Shown in pieces: positions 50,926-59,340 of a stretch of 64,000 nt of DNA. This stretch comes from Novosphingobium beihaiense. GTDB taxonomy: Bacteria > Pseudomonadota > Alphaproteobacteria > Sphingomonadales > Sphingomonadaceae. The notes under the pieces were generated by a model. The model saw only the letters and a program-made list of their open reading frames with translations. It was not told where the DNA came from and made no database searches. The first letter of the stretch is position 1, and each line of letters starts with the position of its first letter. Made by a program: the position numbers and the translations under genes. The stretch covers positions 1 through 64,000 of the forward strand of contig NZ_JALHLG010000005.1 of the NCBI RefSeq assembly GCF_022832375.1, read 5' to 3'.

Positions 50926-53322
50926 GTGCCGCCAGCCGAGGGTGGTTCTCGATTGCGAATAACAACAAACGTCTACCCCAAGGAACAGCGCCGCGACGCC
51001 TGGCGCTTTGCCCTGAAACGCCAGTCGATTACGCTCGACGAGGCGGATGAGGCGACGCTTTACGGCGAGCTGATCCAGTTCCGCTCCAGCACCAACATCG
51101 ATTTCATCCGCATCACCGGCACACCGCAGTCGTGGTCGATCGACTTCCGCGAAAAGCCGCAGACCTACTGGCTGGCGATGATCCTCGACGGCGGCGCGAT
51201 GATGCGCGATTCCGGGCAGGAGCTTCGGCTGGGCGACGGCGACATCATTTGCGGGCGCGGCGATTCCCCGGTCCATCTGACGTTCGGCGGAGATAACCGC
51301 AGCCTGATCGTGCAGGTCCCGCACAGCGAACTGTCGATGCGGCTCAAGACGCCGATCGGCGGCGCCCCGCGCAAGATCGCCACCGAAAGCGGCACCGCGC
51401 GGGTATTCGCGGGCATGCTGCGCTCGCTCGCCGATACGATCAACGACATCACGCCCGATCAGGCCCGCCCGGTCGAGCTGGCGTTCCCCGAATTCCTCGT
51501 CACCAGCCTGCTCGACAATGCGCCTGCCAAGGCCATGGGCGGCGCGGCGGGCATGCGCGCCGCGCTGCTGGAGCGGATATTCCAGACCATCGAAATCCGC
51601 CTTTCGGACCCGAACCTCAATTACCAGCAAGTGGCCGCCGAACACGGCATCTCGCCGCGCTATCTCCAGAAGCTGTTCGAATCGATCAACGATTCCTTCG
51701 GCCACTATGTGAAAGTGCGCCGTCTGGAGCGCTGCCGTCTCGACTTGCGCAGCCCGCTCCACGTGCAGAAGTCGATCTCGGACATCCTGTTCGAATGGGG
51801 CTTCAACGATTCCGCCTCGTTCAGCCGCGCCTTTCGCGAGCAGTACGGCATTTCCCCGCGCGAATACCGCAAGGCCCAGCCGCAGGAGCAGGAAGCCGTC
51901 GAACTGCTGCGCCGCGGCCGCCCCGCGCGCGGCGAGCGGGCCAATGCCAAACCCGATGCCGAAGCGGAAGAGGCGGGCCCGGAGACGGAAATCGAGAGTC
52001 CGGCGGGAACAGATGGCGATGAGGACGCGCTGCCGGCCGCGCCGATGGAGCCGCAAGGCTTCGCCGATGGCCAGCCCGTGCGGCACCATCACTTGCCGGT
52101 CTCTCCCGAAACGGTCCACTGGGGCTATCTCAGCAAGGACATCAAGCCGGTGCTCCACGTCCGTTCGGGCGACTTTGTTACCATCGAGACGCTGACGCAC
52201 CACGCCAACGACGATCCCGAGCGCATGGTGCAGGGCGATGCAGGCGCGGAAAGCGTCTACCGCTGGGACGAGAGCGGCAAGGCGGTGGACCGCCGCGGTG
52301 CCGGGCCGATGGATGCCTCCGCCGTCGGGCGCGGGCCGGGCGAGGGCTTCGGCGTGCACATCTGCACCGGGCCCATCGCGCTCGAAGGGGCGATGCCGGG
52401 CGACCTCATCGAAGTGCGCATCCTCGACCTCAAACCGCGCCCCAGCGGCAATGCGCGCTTTGCGGGCAAGTGCTTCGGATCGAACGCGGCCACGTTCTGG
52501 GGCTTTCACTACCACGACCTGCTGACCGAGCCGAAAGGCCGCGAGGTCGTGACGATCTACGAAGTCGAGGCCACCGGCGCCCGCCCGCCGATTGCCCATG
52601 CGGTCTATTCCTACCGCTGGACCCAGCAGACCGATCCCTCGGGCCGCGCGCACGCCCGCTACGACTATCCGGGCGTGCCGGTCGATCCCGAAACCATCGA
52701 GCGCAATTACGACGTGCTGCGCAATGTCGAAATCCCGATCCGGCCGCACTTCGGCGTGATCGCGGTGGCTCCGGCGGCGGACGGGCTGGTGGACTCGGTG
52801 CCGCCCGCCTCGTTCGGCGGCAACCTCGACAACTGGCGCACCGGCCCGGGCGCGCGGGTGTTCCTGCCGGTGCAGGTTGCGGGCGCGCTGCTCTCGCTCG
52901 GCGATCCTCATGCCTCGCAGGGGGACAGCGAGCTGTGCGGCACGGCCATCGAATGCTCGATGACGGCGCTGATCCAGGTCGTCCACCACCCGGCCTCGGG
53001 CCTGATGGAGCAGCTCAAGGATGTCGATTACCCGCTGATCGAGACCGAGACCGAGTGGGTGATCATGGGCTTCAGCCACCCGGACTACCTCAAGGAACTC
53101 GGCCCGGACGCGCAGAGCGAGGTCTACAAGCAAAGCTCGATCGATTCCGCCATGCGCGACGCTTTCCGCAAGGCGAGGCGCTTCCTGATGACCGCCAAGC
53201 AATTGAGCGAGGACGAGGCGATCTCGCTGCTGTCCGTGGGCGTGGATTTCGGGGTGAGCCAGGTGGTGAACGGCAATTTCGGCGTGCACACGGTGATCAG
53301 GAAGGCGCTGTTTACGAGTTGA
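50926..53322 (+). CDS. AraC-type regulator fused to acetamidase/formamidase
   Basis: 798 aa from GTG 50926; a TTG at 50953 (behind GAGGGTGG) would give 789 aa. Residues 20-205 resemble the AraC-binding-like sensor of AraC/NphR regulators. Residues 215-315 are a double helix-turn-helix (YQQVAAEHGISPRYLQKLFE, ISDILFEWGFNDSASFSRAF). A charged linker (320-380) leads to an FmdA/AmdA amidase (385-798) with SPETVHWGYLSKDIKPVL and LGDPHASQGDSELCGTAIE. The combination suggests an enzyme that also regulates, or a regulator sensing amide turnover. The frame is continuous. Confidence 0.93.
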   Translation: MPPAEGGSRLRITTNVYPKEQRRDAWRFALKRQSITLDEADEATLYGELIQFRSSTNIDFIRITGTPQSWSIDFREKPQTYWLAMILDGGAMMRDSGQELRLGDGDIICGRGDSPVHLTFGGDNRSLIVQVPHSELSMRLKTPIGGAPRKIATESGTARVFAGMLRSLADTINDITPDQARPVELAFPEFLVTSLLDNAPAKAMGGAAGMRAALLERIFQTIEIRLSDPNLNYQQVAAEHGISPRYLQKLFESINDSFGHYVKVRRLERCRLDLRSPLHVQKSISDILFEWGFNDSASFSRAFREQYGISPREYRKAQPQEQEAVELLRRGRPARGERANAKPDAEAEEAGPETEIESPAGTDGDEDALPAAPMEPQGFADGQPVRHHHLPVSPETVHWGYLSKDIKPVLHVRSGDFVTIETLTHHANDDPERMVQGDAGAESVYRWDESGKAVDRRGAGPMDASAVGRGPGEGFGVHICTGPIALEGAMPGDLIEVRILDLKPRPSGNARFAGKCFGSNAATFWGFHYHDLLTEPKGREVVTIYEVEATGARPPIAHAVYSYRWTQQTDPSGRAHARYDYPGVPVDPETIERNYDVLRNVEIPIRPHFGVIAVAPAADGLVDSVPPASFGGNLDNWRTGPGARVFLPVQVAGALLSLGDPHASQGDSELCGTAIECSMTALIQVVHHPASGLMEQLKDVDYPLIETETEWVIMGFSHPDYLKELGPDAQSEVYKQSSIDSAMRDAFRKARRFLMTAKQLSEDEAISLLSVGVDFGVSQVVNGNFGVHTVIRKALFTS

Positions 53323-53334
53323 GGGTGCTCGCAA

Positions 53335-53349
53335 TTTTTTTTGGGGGGG
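53335..53349. repeat. T8G7 homopolymer junction
   Basis: Eight T followed by seven G just 13 bases after the fusion gene stop. It may be a slippage-prone site or an assembly artefact. No gene reads through it. Confidence 0.6.
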
Positions 53350-53471
53350 CTTGGCGATTGACGGCAGCTGTTCATTGGTTTTTTCGCAAAAGCGGACTAA
53401 CCGGACACGCCGACTTTGCGGACATGTGCTTCGTCCTGTAAACGCACCTCGCCACCGACAGGAAAAACGCC

Positions 53472-53738
53472 GTGAACGATTTAGCTGATGCCGGGAAAGC
53501 AGACCGTTACCTAAAACCCGGCACGCGCGTTCGGCTCGACAGCTTTGTCAACGACGATGATCACACGACCTCTGAGTTCGGGGTGGTCGTCCATTGCTGG
53601 CTAGATGATGAAATCGGGATGTTCGACTGCTATGTCGCTTTCTTTGGGGACGAACTGTGCGCCGGCAAACCCGCCGCAGTCCCCTATGTGCTTAGATATG
53701 GCGCAATTTCGCTAACCGTTCTGCGGGATGCGAATTGA
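53472..53738 (+). CDS. Hypothetical small protein at the junction of the two arms
   Basis: 88 aa from GTG 53472, behind AGGAAAA. Sequence AT-richer than the flanking catabolic genes: KPGTRVRLDSFVNDDDHTTS, EFGVVVHCWLDDEIGMFDCY, VAFFGDELCAGKPAAVPYVL. It looks like a small beta-rich cytosolic protein. I do not recognise a family. The position and composition suggest acquired DNA. Confidence 0.55.
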   Translation: MNDLADAGKADRYLKPGTRVRLDSFVNDDDHTTSEFGVVVHCWLDDEIGMFDCYVAFFGDELCAGKPAAVPYVLRYGAISLTVLRDAN

Positions 53739-53779
53739 AATCGATTCCGCTGCCGCCGACATAGTTGACGACGCAAACA

Positions 53780-54148
53780 TCAGGCGTCCGACGGTAGTTC
53801 CTTCTCGTAGGTCACCATTGAACTGCCAAATTGAATGGCATCTTCCAACGCATCGCGGAGATACTGTTCCTCAAGCTCGGAAGGCTGGGCGGTCACCTCT
53901 GCTCCGTTGTGCAAATTGACATGAAGCCAGCCATTGTCGGTAGCGATCTGATGGGCGAACTTCTCAGCATCTGCGATGCTTCTTGCCCGGGCGAACACCA
54001 TCAGGGTGTGACGCGCGCCTTGCCTATAGTTGAGGGCCTGCCAAGCCACCCCTTCGCCTTTGAACGCGTAAATGCTGTCTCCCATATTGAGAGCTTCGCA
54101 GTTTTCTGTGCCCAGAGCAATGTCCGCTCGCCCCGACTTTCCAGACAT
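53780..54148 (-). CDS. Hypothetical small protein
   Basis: 122 aa, AT-richer than neighbours. Segments NMGDSIYAFKGEGVAWQALN, ARSIADAEKFAHQIATDNGW and EEQYLRDALEDAIQFGSSMV suggest an alpha/beta fold. No family recognised. It lies on the minus strand ahead of nothing recognisable and is convergent with the 88-aa gene (41-base gap). Confidence 0.55.
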   Translation of the reverse strand: MSGKSGRADIALGTENCEALNMGDSIYAFKGEGVAWQALNYRQGARHTLMVFARARSIADAEKFAHQIATDNGWLHVNLHNGAEVTAQPSELEEQYLRDALEDAIQFGSSMVTYEKELPSDA

Positions 54149-54244
54149 TCAGCTATCCCGATGCCCGTTTCGATAGTCGCCGCTCATTCAGTATCGGAAG
54201 TTGTCGATGCAGACTGAGGCTGGAGATAGCAGCCTACATCCGCC

Positions 54245-55057
54245 TCAATACGGCTTGTCCCCCGCAATCGTCACCCGATAGCCCGAGCGCGTTTCGGGAA
54301 AGTAGTCCCACACTGCGAAGTGCTGGGTGCAGCGGTTGTCCCAGAATGCCACCGAGTGCGGCCGCCAGCGGAAGCGGACGTGGAAGTTCGGGTCTTTCAC
54401 ATGCGCATAGAGGAAGGCCAGCACCGCATCGCTCTCGGCCTTGGGCAGTTCGGGGATGCGCGTGGTGTAGGAGGAATTGACGAAGAGCAGCTTGCGCCCG
54501 GTTTCCGGATGCGTGCGCACGATGGGGTGGGTGTTGCACTCATAGGTCTTGTCCACGTCGGGGAAGATCGCCTTGTAGACCGGGTTGGCGTCGTGGATCG
54601 CGGTTAGCGGATCGAGGAAGGCCTTCATCGGCTCCGAAAGCGCCTCGTAGGCCGCGTACATGCTGGCAAAGAGCGTGTCGCCGCCCGCTTCGGGCATCGT
54701 ATGCATGTAGAGGATCGAGCCCATCGGCGGTTCGGGATCGCAGGACAAGTCCGAGTGCCAGTTGTCGCCCGCGATATATTTGCTGTCCGCGTCGGCGTGG
54801 ATTTTCACCACTTCGGGATAGTCGTCGAGCCCTTTCACGGCCGAATGGCGGTGCAGCTTGCCGAAGGCCCGGCCGAGGGCGAGGTGCGCTTCGTGATCGA
54901 TTTCCTGATCGCGGAAGAACACGACCTGATGGCGCATCAGCGCCTCGCGGATTTCCGCATAGGCCTGATTGCCGAGCGGCTTCGTCAGGTCGACGCCGAA
55001 GATCTCGGCGCCGATCCGCTTGGTCACCGGCTTCACATCGATCCGTTCATAGCCCAT
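54245..55057 (-). CDS. TauD/TfdA-family Fe(II)/2-oxoglutarate dioxygenase (minus arm)
   Basis: 270 aa, the usual TauD/TfdA length. Facial triad His101-x-Asp103 (NWHSDLSC) and His246 (RCTQHFAVWDY), with 2-oxoglutarate-binding Arg257/261 (ETRSGYRV). N-terminal KPVTKRIGAEIFGVDLTKPL is the family signature. It hydroxylates an unknown substrate, perhaps with ether, sulfonate or N-alkyl cleavage. It is 68 bases downstream of the stand-alone formamidase and ends the minus arm. Confidence 0.92.
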   Translation of the reverse strand: MGYERIDVKPVTKRIGAEIFGVDLTKPLGNQAYAEIREALMRHQVVFFRDQEIDHEAHLALGRAFGKLHRHSAVKGLDDYPEVVKIHADADSKYIAGDNWHSDLSCDPEPPMGSILYMHTMPEAGGDTLFASMYAAYEALSEPMKAFLDPLTAIHDANPVYKAIFPDVDKTYECNTHPIVRTHPETGRKLLFVNSSYTTRIPELPKAESDAVLAFLYAHVKDPNFHVRFRWRPHSVAFWDNRCTQHFAVWDYFPETRSGYRVTIAGDKPY

Positions 55058-55125
55058 CGGGTCTTATCCTTCGCCTTGGCGGGGCGTGCCGGGCGGTTGG
55101 GACGGCGCCCGGCACGCGGCCCTTT

Positions 55126-56220
55126 TTATTCCGGATCTTTGACCGTGCCCTTGTCCGGAAAAATGCGCCGTTCGATGCGGCAGTGAATGCCCTGCGTGCC
55201 GTCCACCACTTGCGTCACGCCGAAGTCCGCGGCGACGCTCATCAGCGAATAGCCGTCGTTGCGGGAGAGGCCCTGATGCTCGGTGAGCAGGTGCAGCATG
55301 TCCATCGAGGCGCCCTTCATCGCCTGATCGAGGTCTTCGCCGAAGCCGTGGACGATCCAGCAGTCGGGCGTTTCCAGCAGCGGCGAGGGGAAGGAAAAGT
55401 CCTTGCGCAGGATGATCTGGAACAGCACGTCGAGCGAGGATTCGATGGCCGTGCCGCTGATCTCGCCATCGCCCTGGCTGACGTGCGGATCGCCGATCGA
55501 GAACAGACCGCCCTTGACCTGCACCGGATAGTACATCGTCGCGCCCGCGCCGATGCGCCAGTTGTCGATATTGCCGCCGTGCAGGCCCGGCGGGATCGTG
55601 CTGACCGGCGCGTTGACCGCAGGGGCGACACCGGCGGTGCCGAGGTGCGGGCGGGCGGGCAGAGTGATGCCGGGGAGCGCCGGCGAGCGGTCGCATTCCG
55701 GGCAATGGGTGATGCGGCCGGGCACGACGTATTTCTCGTCGACATCGTAAGCATAGAGCGCGCTCGCCGTGTTGGCGTTGGGATCGATCTTGTAGATCGT
55801 CACGCGCTCGGTCTCGCCGAATTCCTCGTAGAGGTGGCCCCAGTTGGCTTGCAGGTTGGAGCCGTAATTCATGCGCGGGCGCATTTCGAAATAGCGCACT
55901 TCCAGCATGTCACCGGGCTCGGCGCCTTCCACGAAGATCGGCCCGGTCATGATGTGGCAGCCGGGCGCGCGGGTGGCGGGATCGATCTCGGTGAAGATGC
56001 GCTGGATGTCCTCGTCGAACATCAGGTCCGGATCGTCGCCCGCGTGGTGGGTCACGGCCTGCGCCTGGATCAGATCGCCGCTCTTCACGGTCAGCGCGGG
56101 TTTGATTTCGGGCGAGAAATAGCCCCAGTGCACGGTTTCAGGCGTCGCCCTGAGATGATGCAGCGCGCTCGGCTGAACGGCGGCCTTGGCGGAATCGGGC
56201 TTTAGACTGACCAGTGCCAT
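55126..56220 (-). CDS. Stand-alone acetamidase/formamidase family protein
   Basis: 364 aa. FmdA/AmdA features: ATPETVHWGYFSPEIKPALT, QAVTHHAGDDPDLMF, GPIFVEGAEPGDMLEVRYFE, GGNIDNWRIGAGATMYYPVQ and IGDPHVSQGDGEISGTAIES. Compared with the fusion protein, Ser replaces Cys in the ISGTAIE segment. It probably releases ammonia from formamide or a short amide. It is shorter than classical formamidases (about 400 aa) but otherwise complete, and is followed by TauD/TfdA. Confidence 0.9.
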   Translation of the reverse strand: MALVSLKPDSAKAAVQPSALHHLRATPETVHWGYFSPEIKPALTVKSGDLIQAQAVTHHAGDDPDLMFDEDIQRIFTEIDPATRAPGCHIMTGPIFVEGAEPGDMLEVRYFEMRPRMNYGSNLQANWGHLYEEFGETERVTIYKIDPNANTASALYAYDVDEKYVVPGRITHCPECDRSPALPGITLPARPHLGTAGVAPAVNAPVSTIPPGLHGGNIDNWRIGAGATMYYPVQVKGGLFSIGDPHVSQGDGEISGTAIESSLDVLFQIILRKDFSFPSPLLETPDCWIVHGFGEDLDQAMKGASMDMLHLLTEHQGLSRNDGYSLMSVAADFGVTQVVDGTQGIHCRIERRIFPDKGTVKDPE

Positions 56221-56260
56221 TTGAACTCCTGTGACGCAGGTGAAAGTGCGGGGCTCGAAG

Positions 56261-57058
56261 TCATGCGGCGCCGATAAGGGCGCTCGTCATGCTGAGCGAT
56301 TTGTGATGGATGAAATGCGGGTTGAGCTGCGCCCTCTCGCCCTCGTGCCGGGCGCCGAGGACGTAGAGCAGCGGCAGGAAATGGTCGGGGCTAGGCACCG
56401 AAAGCCGTGCGGCATCGCCCAGTGCCTGATAGTCGATCACGGCTTGCGGGGTATCGGCGGTGACGGCTTTGCACATCGCCGCATTGAACTGATCGGCCCA
56501 GGGATAGGGCGGCGCATCGGGGTTGCCCCAGTCCATCGCGGGCAGATTGTGGACGATATTGCCCGTGCCCATGATCAGCACGCCCTCGTCACGCAAGGGG
56601 CGCAGCAGGCGGCCCACTTCCCAGTGCCCGGCAGGCGTCTTGCCGACGTCCATGCCAAGCTGGATCACCGGAATGTCCGCTTCGGGATAGGCGTGCACGA
56701 GCACCGACCAGGTGCCGTGATCGAGCCCCCAGTTGGCATCGAGCGTGACCGGCATCGGCGCCAGCAGTTCCTTGACGCGGGCGGCGAGTTCGGGATCGCC
56801 GGGGGCGGGATACTGCATGTCGAACAGCGCTTGCGGGAACGCGCCGAAGTCATGGATCGTGCGGGGTTCTGCCATCGCCGTCACCGCCGTGCCGCGCGTT
56901 TGCCAGTGGGCGGAGATGCACAGGATCGCTTTGGGCTTGCCGATGCGTTCGGCCATCTCGCGCCAGGTGCGGGTGACCGCGTTTTTCTCCAGCGCGATCA
57001 TCGGGCTGCCATGTCCGAAAAAGACGATCGGGAGGCGGGGCATGACGGAGTGCTCCAT
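56261..57058 (-). CDS. LigB/DODA-type class III extradiol dioxygenase
   Basis: 265 aa from ATG 57058 (behind AAGGA); a downstream ATG at 57043 is possible. Metal ligands typical of 4,5-DOPA dioxygenase/YgiD: His16 in FFGHGSPM, His51 in ISAHWQ, with His114 in GLDHGTWSVL. ALGDAARLSVPSPDHFLPLL is the C-terminal signature. It opens catechol-like (or dihydroxypyridine-like) rings. In this locus it is the probable ring-cleavage step. Confidence 0.91.
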   Translation of the reverse strand: MEHSVMPRLPIVFFGHGSPMIALEKNAVTRTWREMAERIGKPKAILCISAHWQTRGTAVTAMAEPRTIHDFGAFPQALFDMQYPAPGDPELAARVKELLAPMPVTLDANWGLDHGTWSVLVHAYPEADIPVIQLGMDVGKTPAGHWEVGRLLRPLRDEGVLIMGTGNIVHNLPAMDWGNPDAPPYPWADQFNAAMCKAVTADTPQAVIDYQALGDAARLSVPSPDHFLPLLYVLGARHEGERAQLNPHFIHHKSLSMTSALIGAA

Positions 57059-57189
57059 TCGTATCCTTCGGTTCTGCGACCCGAAGGGCTTTTGCACATC
57101 GAAAGCTAGGTGGGGCGGGCCTGCGGGTCTTGCGGGAAAGCGCACAAGAACTTGTCGTGCGCGCTGCACGGAGCCGCAGGCCCGGCCGG

Positions 57190-57675
57190 TCATTCGCGGG
57201 TGAAGTCCTCGGGAATCTGCGGGTTTTCGCCGCCTTTGACCCAGAGCAGGATTTCGTTGCCCCAGGGATCGGCAAAGCACCAGTTGAAGCCGTTGAACTC
57301 CTTCCAGTAGTGGTTGCGCCACAGCACCGTGGCGCCGAGTTTTTCGGCGGTTTCGAGAATGCGTTCGGGGGTGTCGTCCTCGCCCACCAGAATCCAGATG
57401 CGCGCCTTGCGGCCGTCGGTGGAGAGCGTGCGGGGTTCCACGCCCGCCGGATCGGGATTGGGGCGCACGTTCTTCGCGTTGAACACGCCGAAGTGCAGGT
57501 TGCCGATCTCGCTGTCCGAGCCGTCCTTGTTCTTGAAGAAGCCGCCCGGAACCATGCGGTGATAGAGGCCGCCCATGCGCGAATCGTCCTCCCAGCCGAA
57601 GACTTCGGCGTAGAACTGGCCGGCCTTGTCCGGATCGTCGGTGGCGAAGTCGAAGAAGATCAGGCTGTTGGTCAT
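57190..57675 (-). CDS. VOC-family glyoxalase-like protein
   Basis: 161 aa from ATG 57675 behind GGGAG. Vicinal oxygen chelate fold: SLIFFDFATDDPDKAGQFYA, VFGWEDD, then WKEFNGFNWCFADPWGNEIL. Members act as dioxygenases, glyoxalases, epimerases or resistance proteins. Here it lies between Rieske and LigB genes, which suggests a role on an unstable intermediate, but no specific function can be named. Confidence 0.85.
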   Translation of the reverse strand: MTNSLIFFDFATDDPDKAGQFYAEVFGWEDDSRMGGLYHRMVPGGFFKNKDGSDSEIGNLHFGVFNAKNVRPNPDPAGVEPRTLSTDGRKARIWILVGEDDTPERILETAEKLGATVLWRNHYWKEFNGFNWCFADPWGNEILLWVKGGENPQIPEDFTRE

Positions 57676-57769
57676 GAAGGGCTCCCTTGTGGTCCGTCCT
57701 CGTTGCCTAGAGCGGCGGGGCAGGTTTGCTCGGCGCGCCGCGCACAAAACCTTGATCGCGGACGCCGCC

Positions 57770-57899
57770 ATTCCTCCCTGTCCCCGCAGGGGACGGGGAG
57801 GGGGACCGCCCGCGCAGCGGGTGGTGGAGGGGGCTCAAAACCCCTCCGTCACGCACTACGTGCGCGCCACCTCCCCATCGCTGCGCGACAGGGAGGAAT
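57770..57899. repeat. Dispersed MITE-like repeat, family B copy 2
   Basis: 130-bp element with ATTCCTCCCTGT (57770-57781) and ACAGGGAGGAAT (57888-57899) as termini. The interior CCGCCCGCGCAGCGGGTGGT and GGGCTCAAAACCCCTCCGTC matches the element at 37131. The end bases differ from copy 1 (ATTCC against AATCC) but remain self-complementary. Confidence 0.85.
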
Positions 57900-57905
57900 G
57901 AGGGC

Positions 57906-57939
57906 AAAAAAAACGGCGCCCAGCCGGAACCGGGCGCCG
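57906..57939 (-). terminator. Intrinsic terminator of the Rieske gene
   Basis: On the minus strand, CGGCGCCC (57939-57932) pairs with GGGCGCCG (57921-57914) around a 10-base loop, then eight T. It ends the transcript from the TonB/MFS/Rieske side, suggesting the VOC and downstream genes have another promoter. Confidence 0.88.
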
Positions 57940-57971
57940 CAGGTGTCAGGAATGAAGTATAAAACCGCGGG

Positions 57972-59186
57972 TCAGGAAGCCCCGCCGCTGCGAATGGCCG
58001 TTACCGGGGCCGAAGGGCCGCGGCGGCGGTTCCATTCGGCCCAATAGCGTTCGACCAGCCACACATTGAGCAACCGCTGCGCGCCTTCCTGCCAGGAATA
58101 GCGGCCGCGCGGTGCAAACTTGGAACGCAGACCCTGCTGCACGAGTTCATCGACATGGAAATCCTGCGCGACGATGCGTTCCACCGCCTCGTCCGTCATT
58201 TTCACTTTCAGTTCGAAGAGCGGATCTTCCATCGCTTCGGGCAGCATCAGCGTGCCGATCGTCAGCGCGTGCGATTCCGCCGAGCGCGGGTCCATGATGA
58301 GGTAGAGCACCGTATCGTTCAGCACCACCAGCGAGAGGCTGGGCGGCAGGTTCACGAACAGCAGGCGGTTCTGCTCTTCCTCGGTCAGCTTGGGAAAGAC
58401 CGGGAAGACCGCGCGCTGCGTGGCATTGAACGCGGCGTTTTTGTGCAGCGTGCCGTTGAGCCGGTAATAGCCTGCCGAGCCCTCGGGCATCTCGGGAAAG
58501 CTGGCGAGGCCGCTCGGGATGAAATCGTGCAGCGGTCCGGCGTGGAGGCGGCTGGCGTGATAGCCGTCGTTGTTGTTCTCCAGCATGACTTTCCAGTTCC
58601 ACGGGAAGACCGTGGGCTCGTCAGGCCGGGGGCCGCGCAGCGAAGCGAAATCGTAATTGGCGACGACTTCTTCCAGCCCGGCGAGGCGCGGCGTCAGCGG
58701 CTCGGCATCGGGATCGAGGTTGATGAAGACGAAGCCGTGCCAGATCTCGTGCCGGATCTCGGGCAGCGAGGCGCTCTTCTTGTCGAAATTGCAGGTCCTG
58801 TTCATCGCCGGAGCGCCGACCAGCGTGCCGTCAAGATCGTAAGTCCAGTGGTGATAGGGGCAGACGAAAGCGCGGGTATTGCCGTGCCCTTCGGCCACCA
58901 GCATGGCGCGGTGCTGGCAGACCGAGGACAGCGCCTTGATCGTGCCGTCGCGCGTTTTGCACACGACGATGGGCTCGTCGGCGCGGGTCACAGTGAAGAA
59001 ATCGCCCGGGTTTTCCAGCCACTCCGCGCGGCCGACGCAGAGCCATTCGTGATGGAAGATCGCTTCCTTCTCGAAGTGGTGGAATTCCTCTTCGACATAG
59101 CATTCGGCCGGAAGCGTATCGGCGTCCTCGATGGACTTGATCGAACTGGCGAAGCTGTCGAAGAACTGGTCGGTAAGAAGGGTCAT
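57972..59186 (-). CDS. Rieske-type aromatic ring-hydroxylating oxygenase, alpha subunit
   Basis: 404 aa. Rieske cluster ligands Cys90-x-His92 (VCQHRAM) and Cys109-x2-His112 (VCPYHHW). Mononuclear iron site Asp207, His210 and His215 in ENNNDGYHASRLH. FPWNWKVMLENNND is the usual lead-in. No beta subunit, ferredoxin or reductase gene is adjacent, so electron donors must come from elsewhere. Substrate could be an aromatic acid, amine or N-methyl/O-methyl compound. Confidence 0.93.
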   Translation of the reverse strand: MTLLTDQFFDSFASSIKSIEDADTLPAECYVEEEFHHFEKEAIFHHEWLCVGRAEWLENPGDFFTVTRADEPIVVCKTRDGTIKALSSVCQHRAMLVAEGHGNTRAFVCPYHHWTYDLDGTLVGAPAMNRTCNFDKKSASLPEIRHEIWHGFVFINLDPDAEPLTPRLAGLEEVVANYDFASLRGPRPDEPTVFPWNWKVMLENNNDGYHASRLHAGPLHDFIPSGLASFPEMPEGSAGYYRLNGTLHKNAAFNATQRAVFPVFPKLTEEEQNRLLFVNLPPSLSLVVLNDTVLYLIMDPRSAESHALTIGTLMLPEAMEDPLFELKVKMTDEAVERIVAQDFHVDELVQQGLRSKFAPRGRYSWQEGAQRLLNVWLVERYWAEWNRRRGPSAPVTAIRSGGAS

Positions 59187-59340
59187 GGGCCGCTGTTTCC
59201 CTTTCCGGCGATCCGTGTGAGCGAACCCGGACAGGCTGGGTGCCTGCCGGTGATGAGGCTGACTGTAACCGCCGGGCCGCCTGCTGGCTTTGCGTATGGC
59301 GCAGTGTTTCTTGGCGCGGCCTTGCCGCTGCCCGAAAGGC

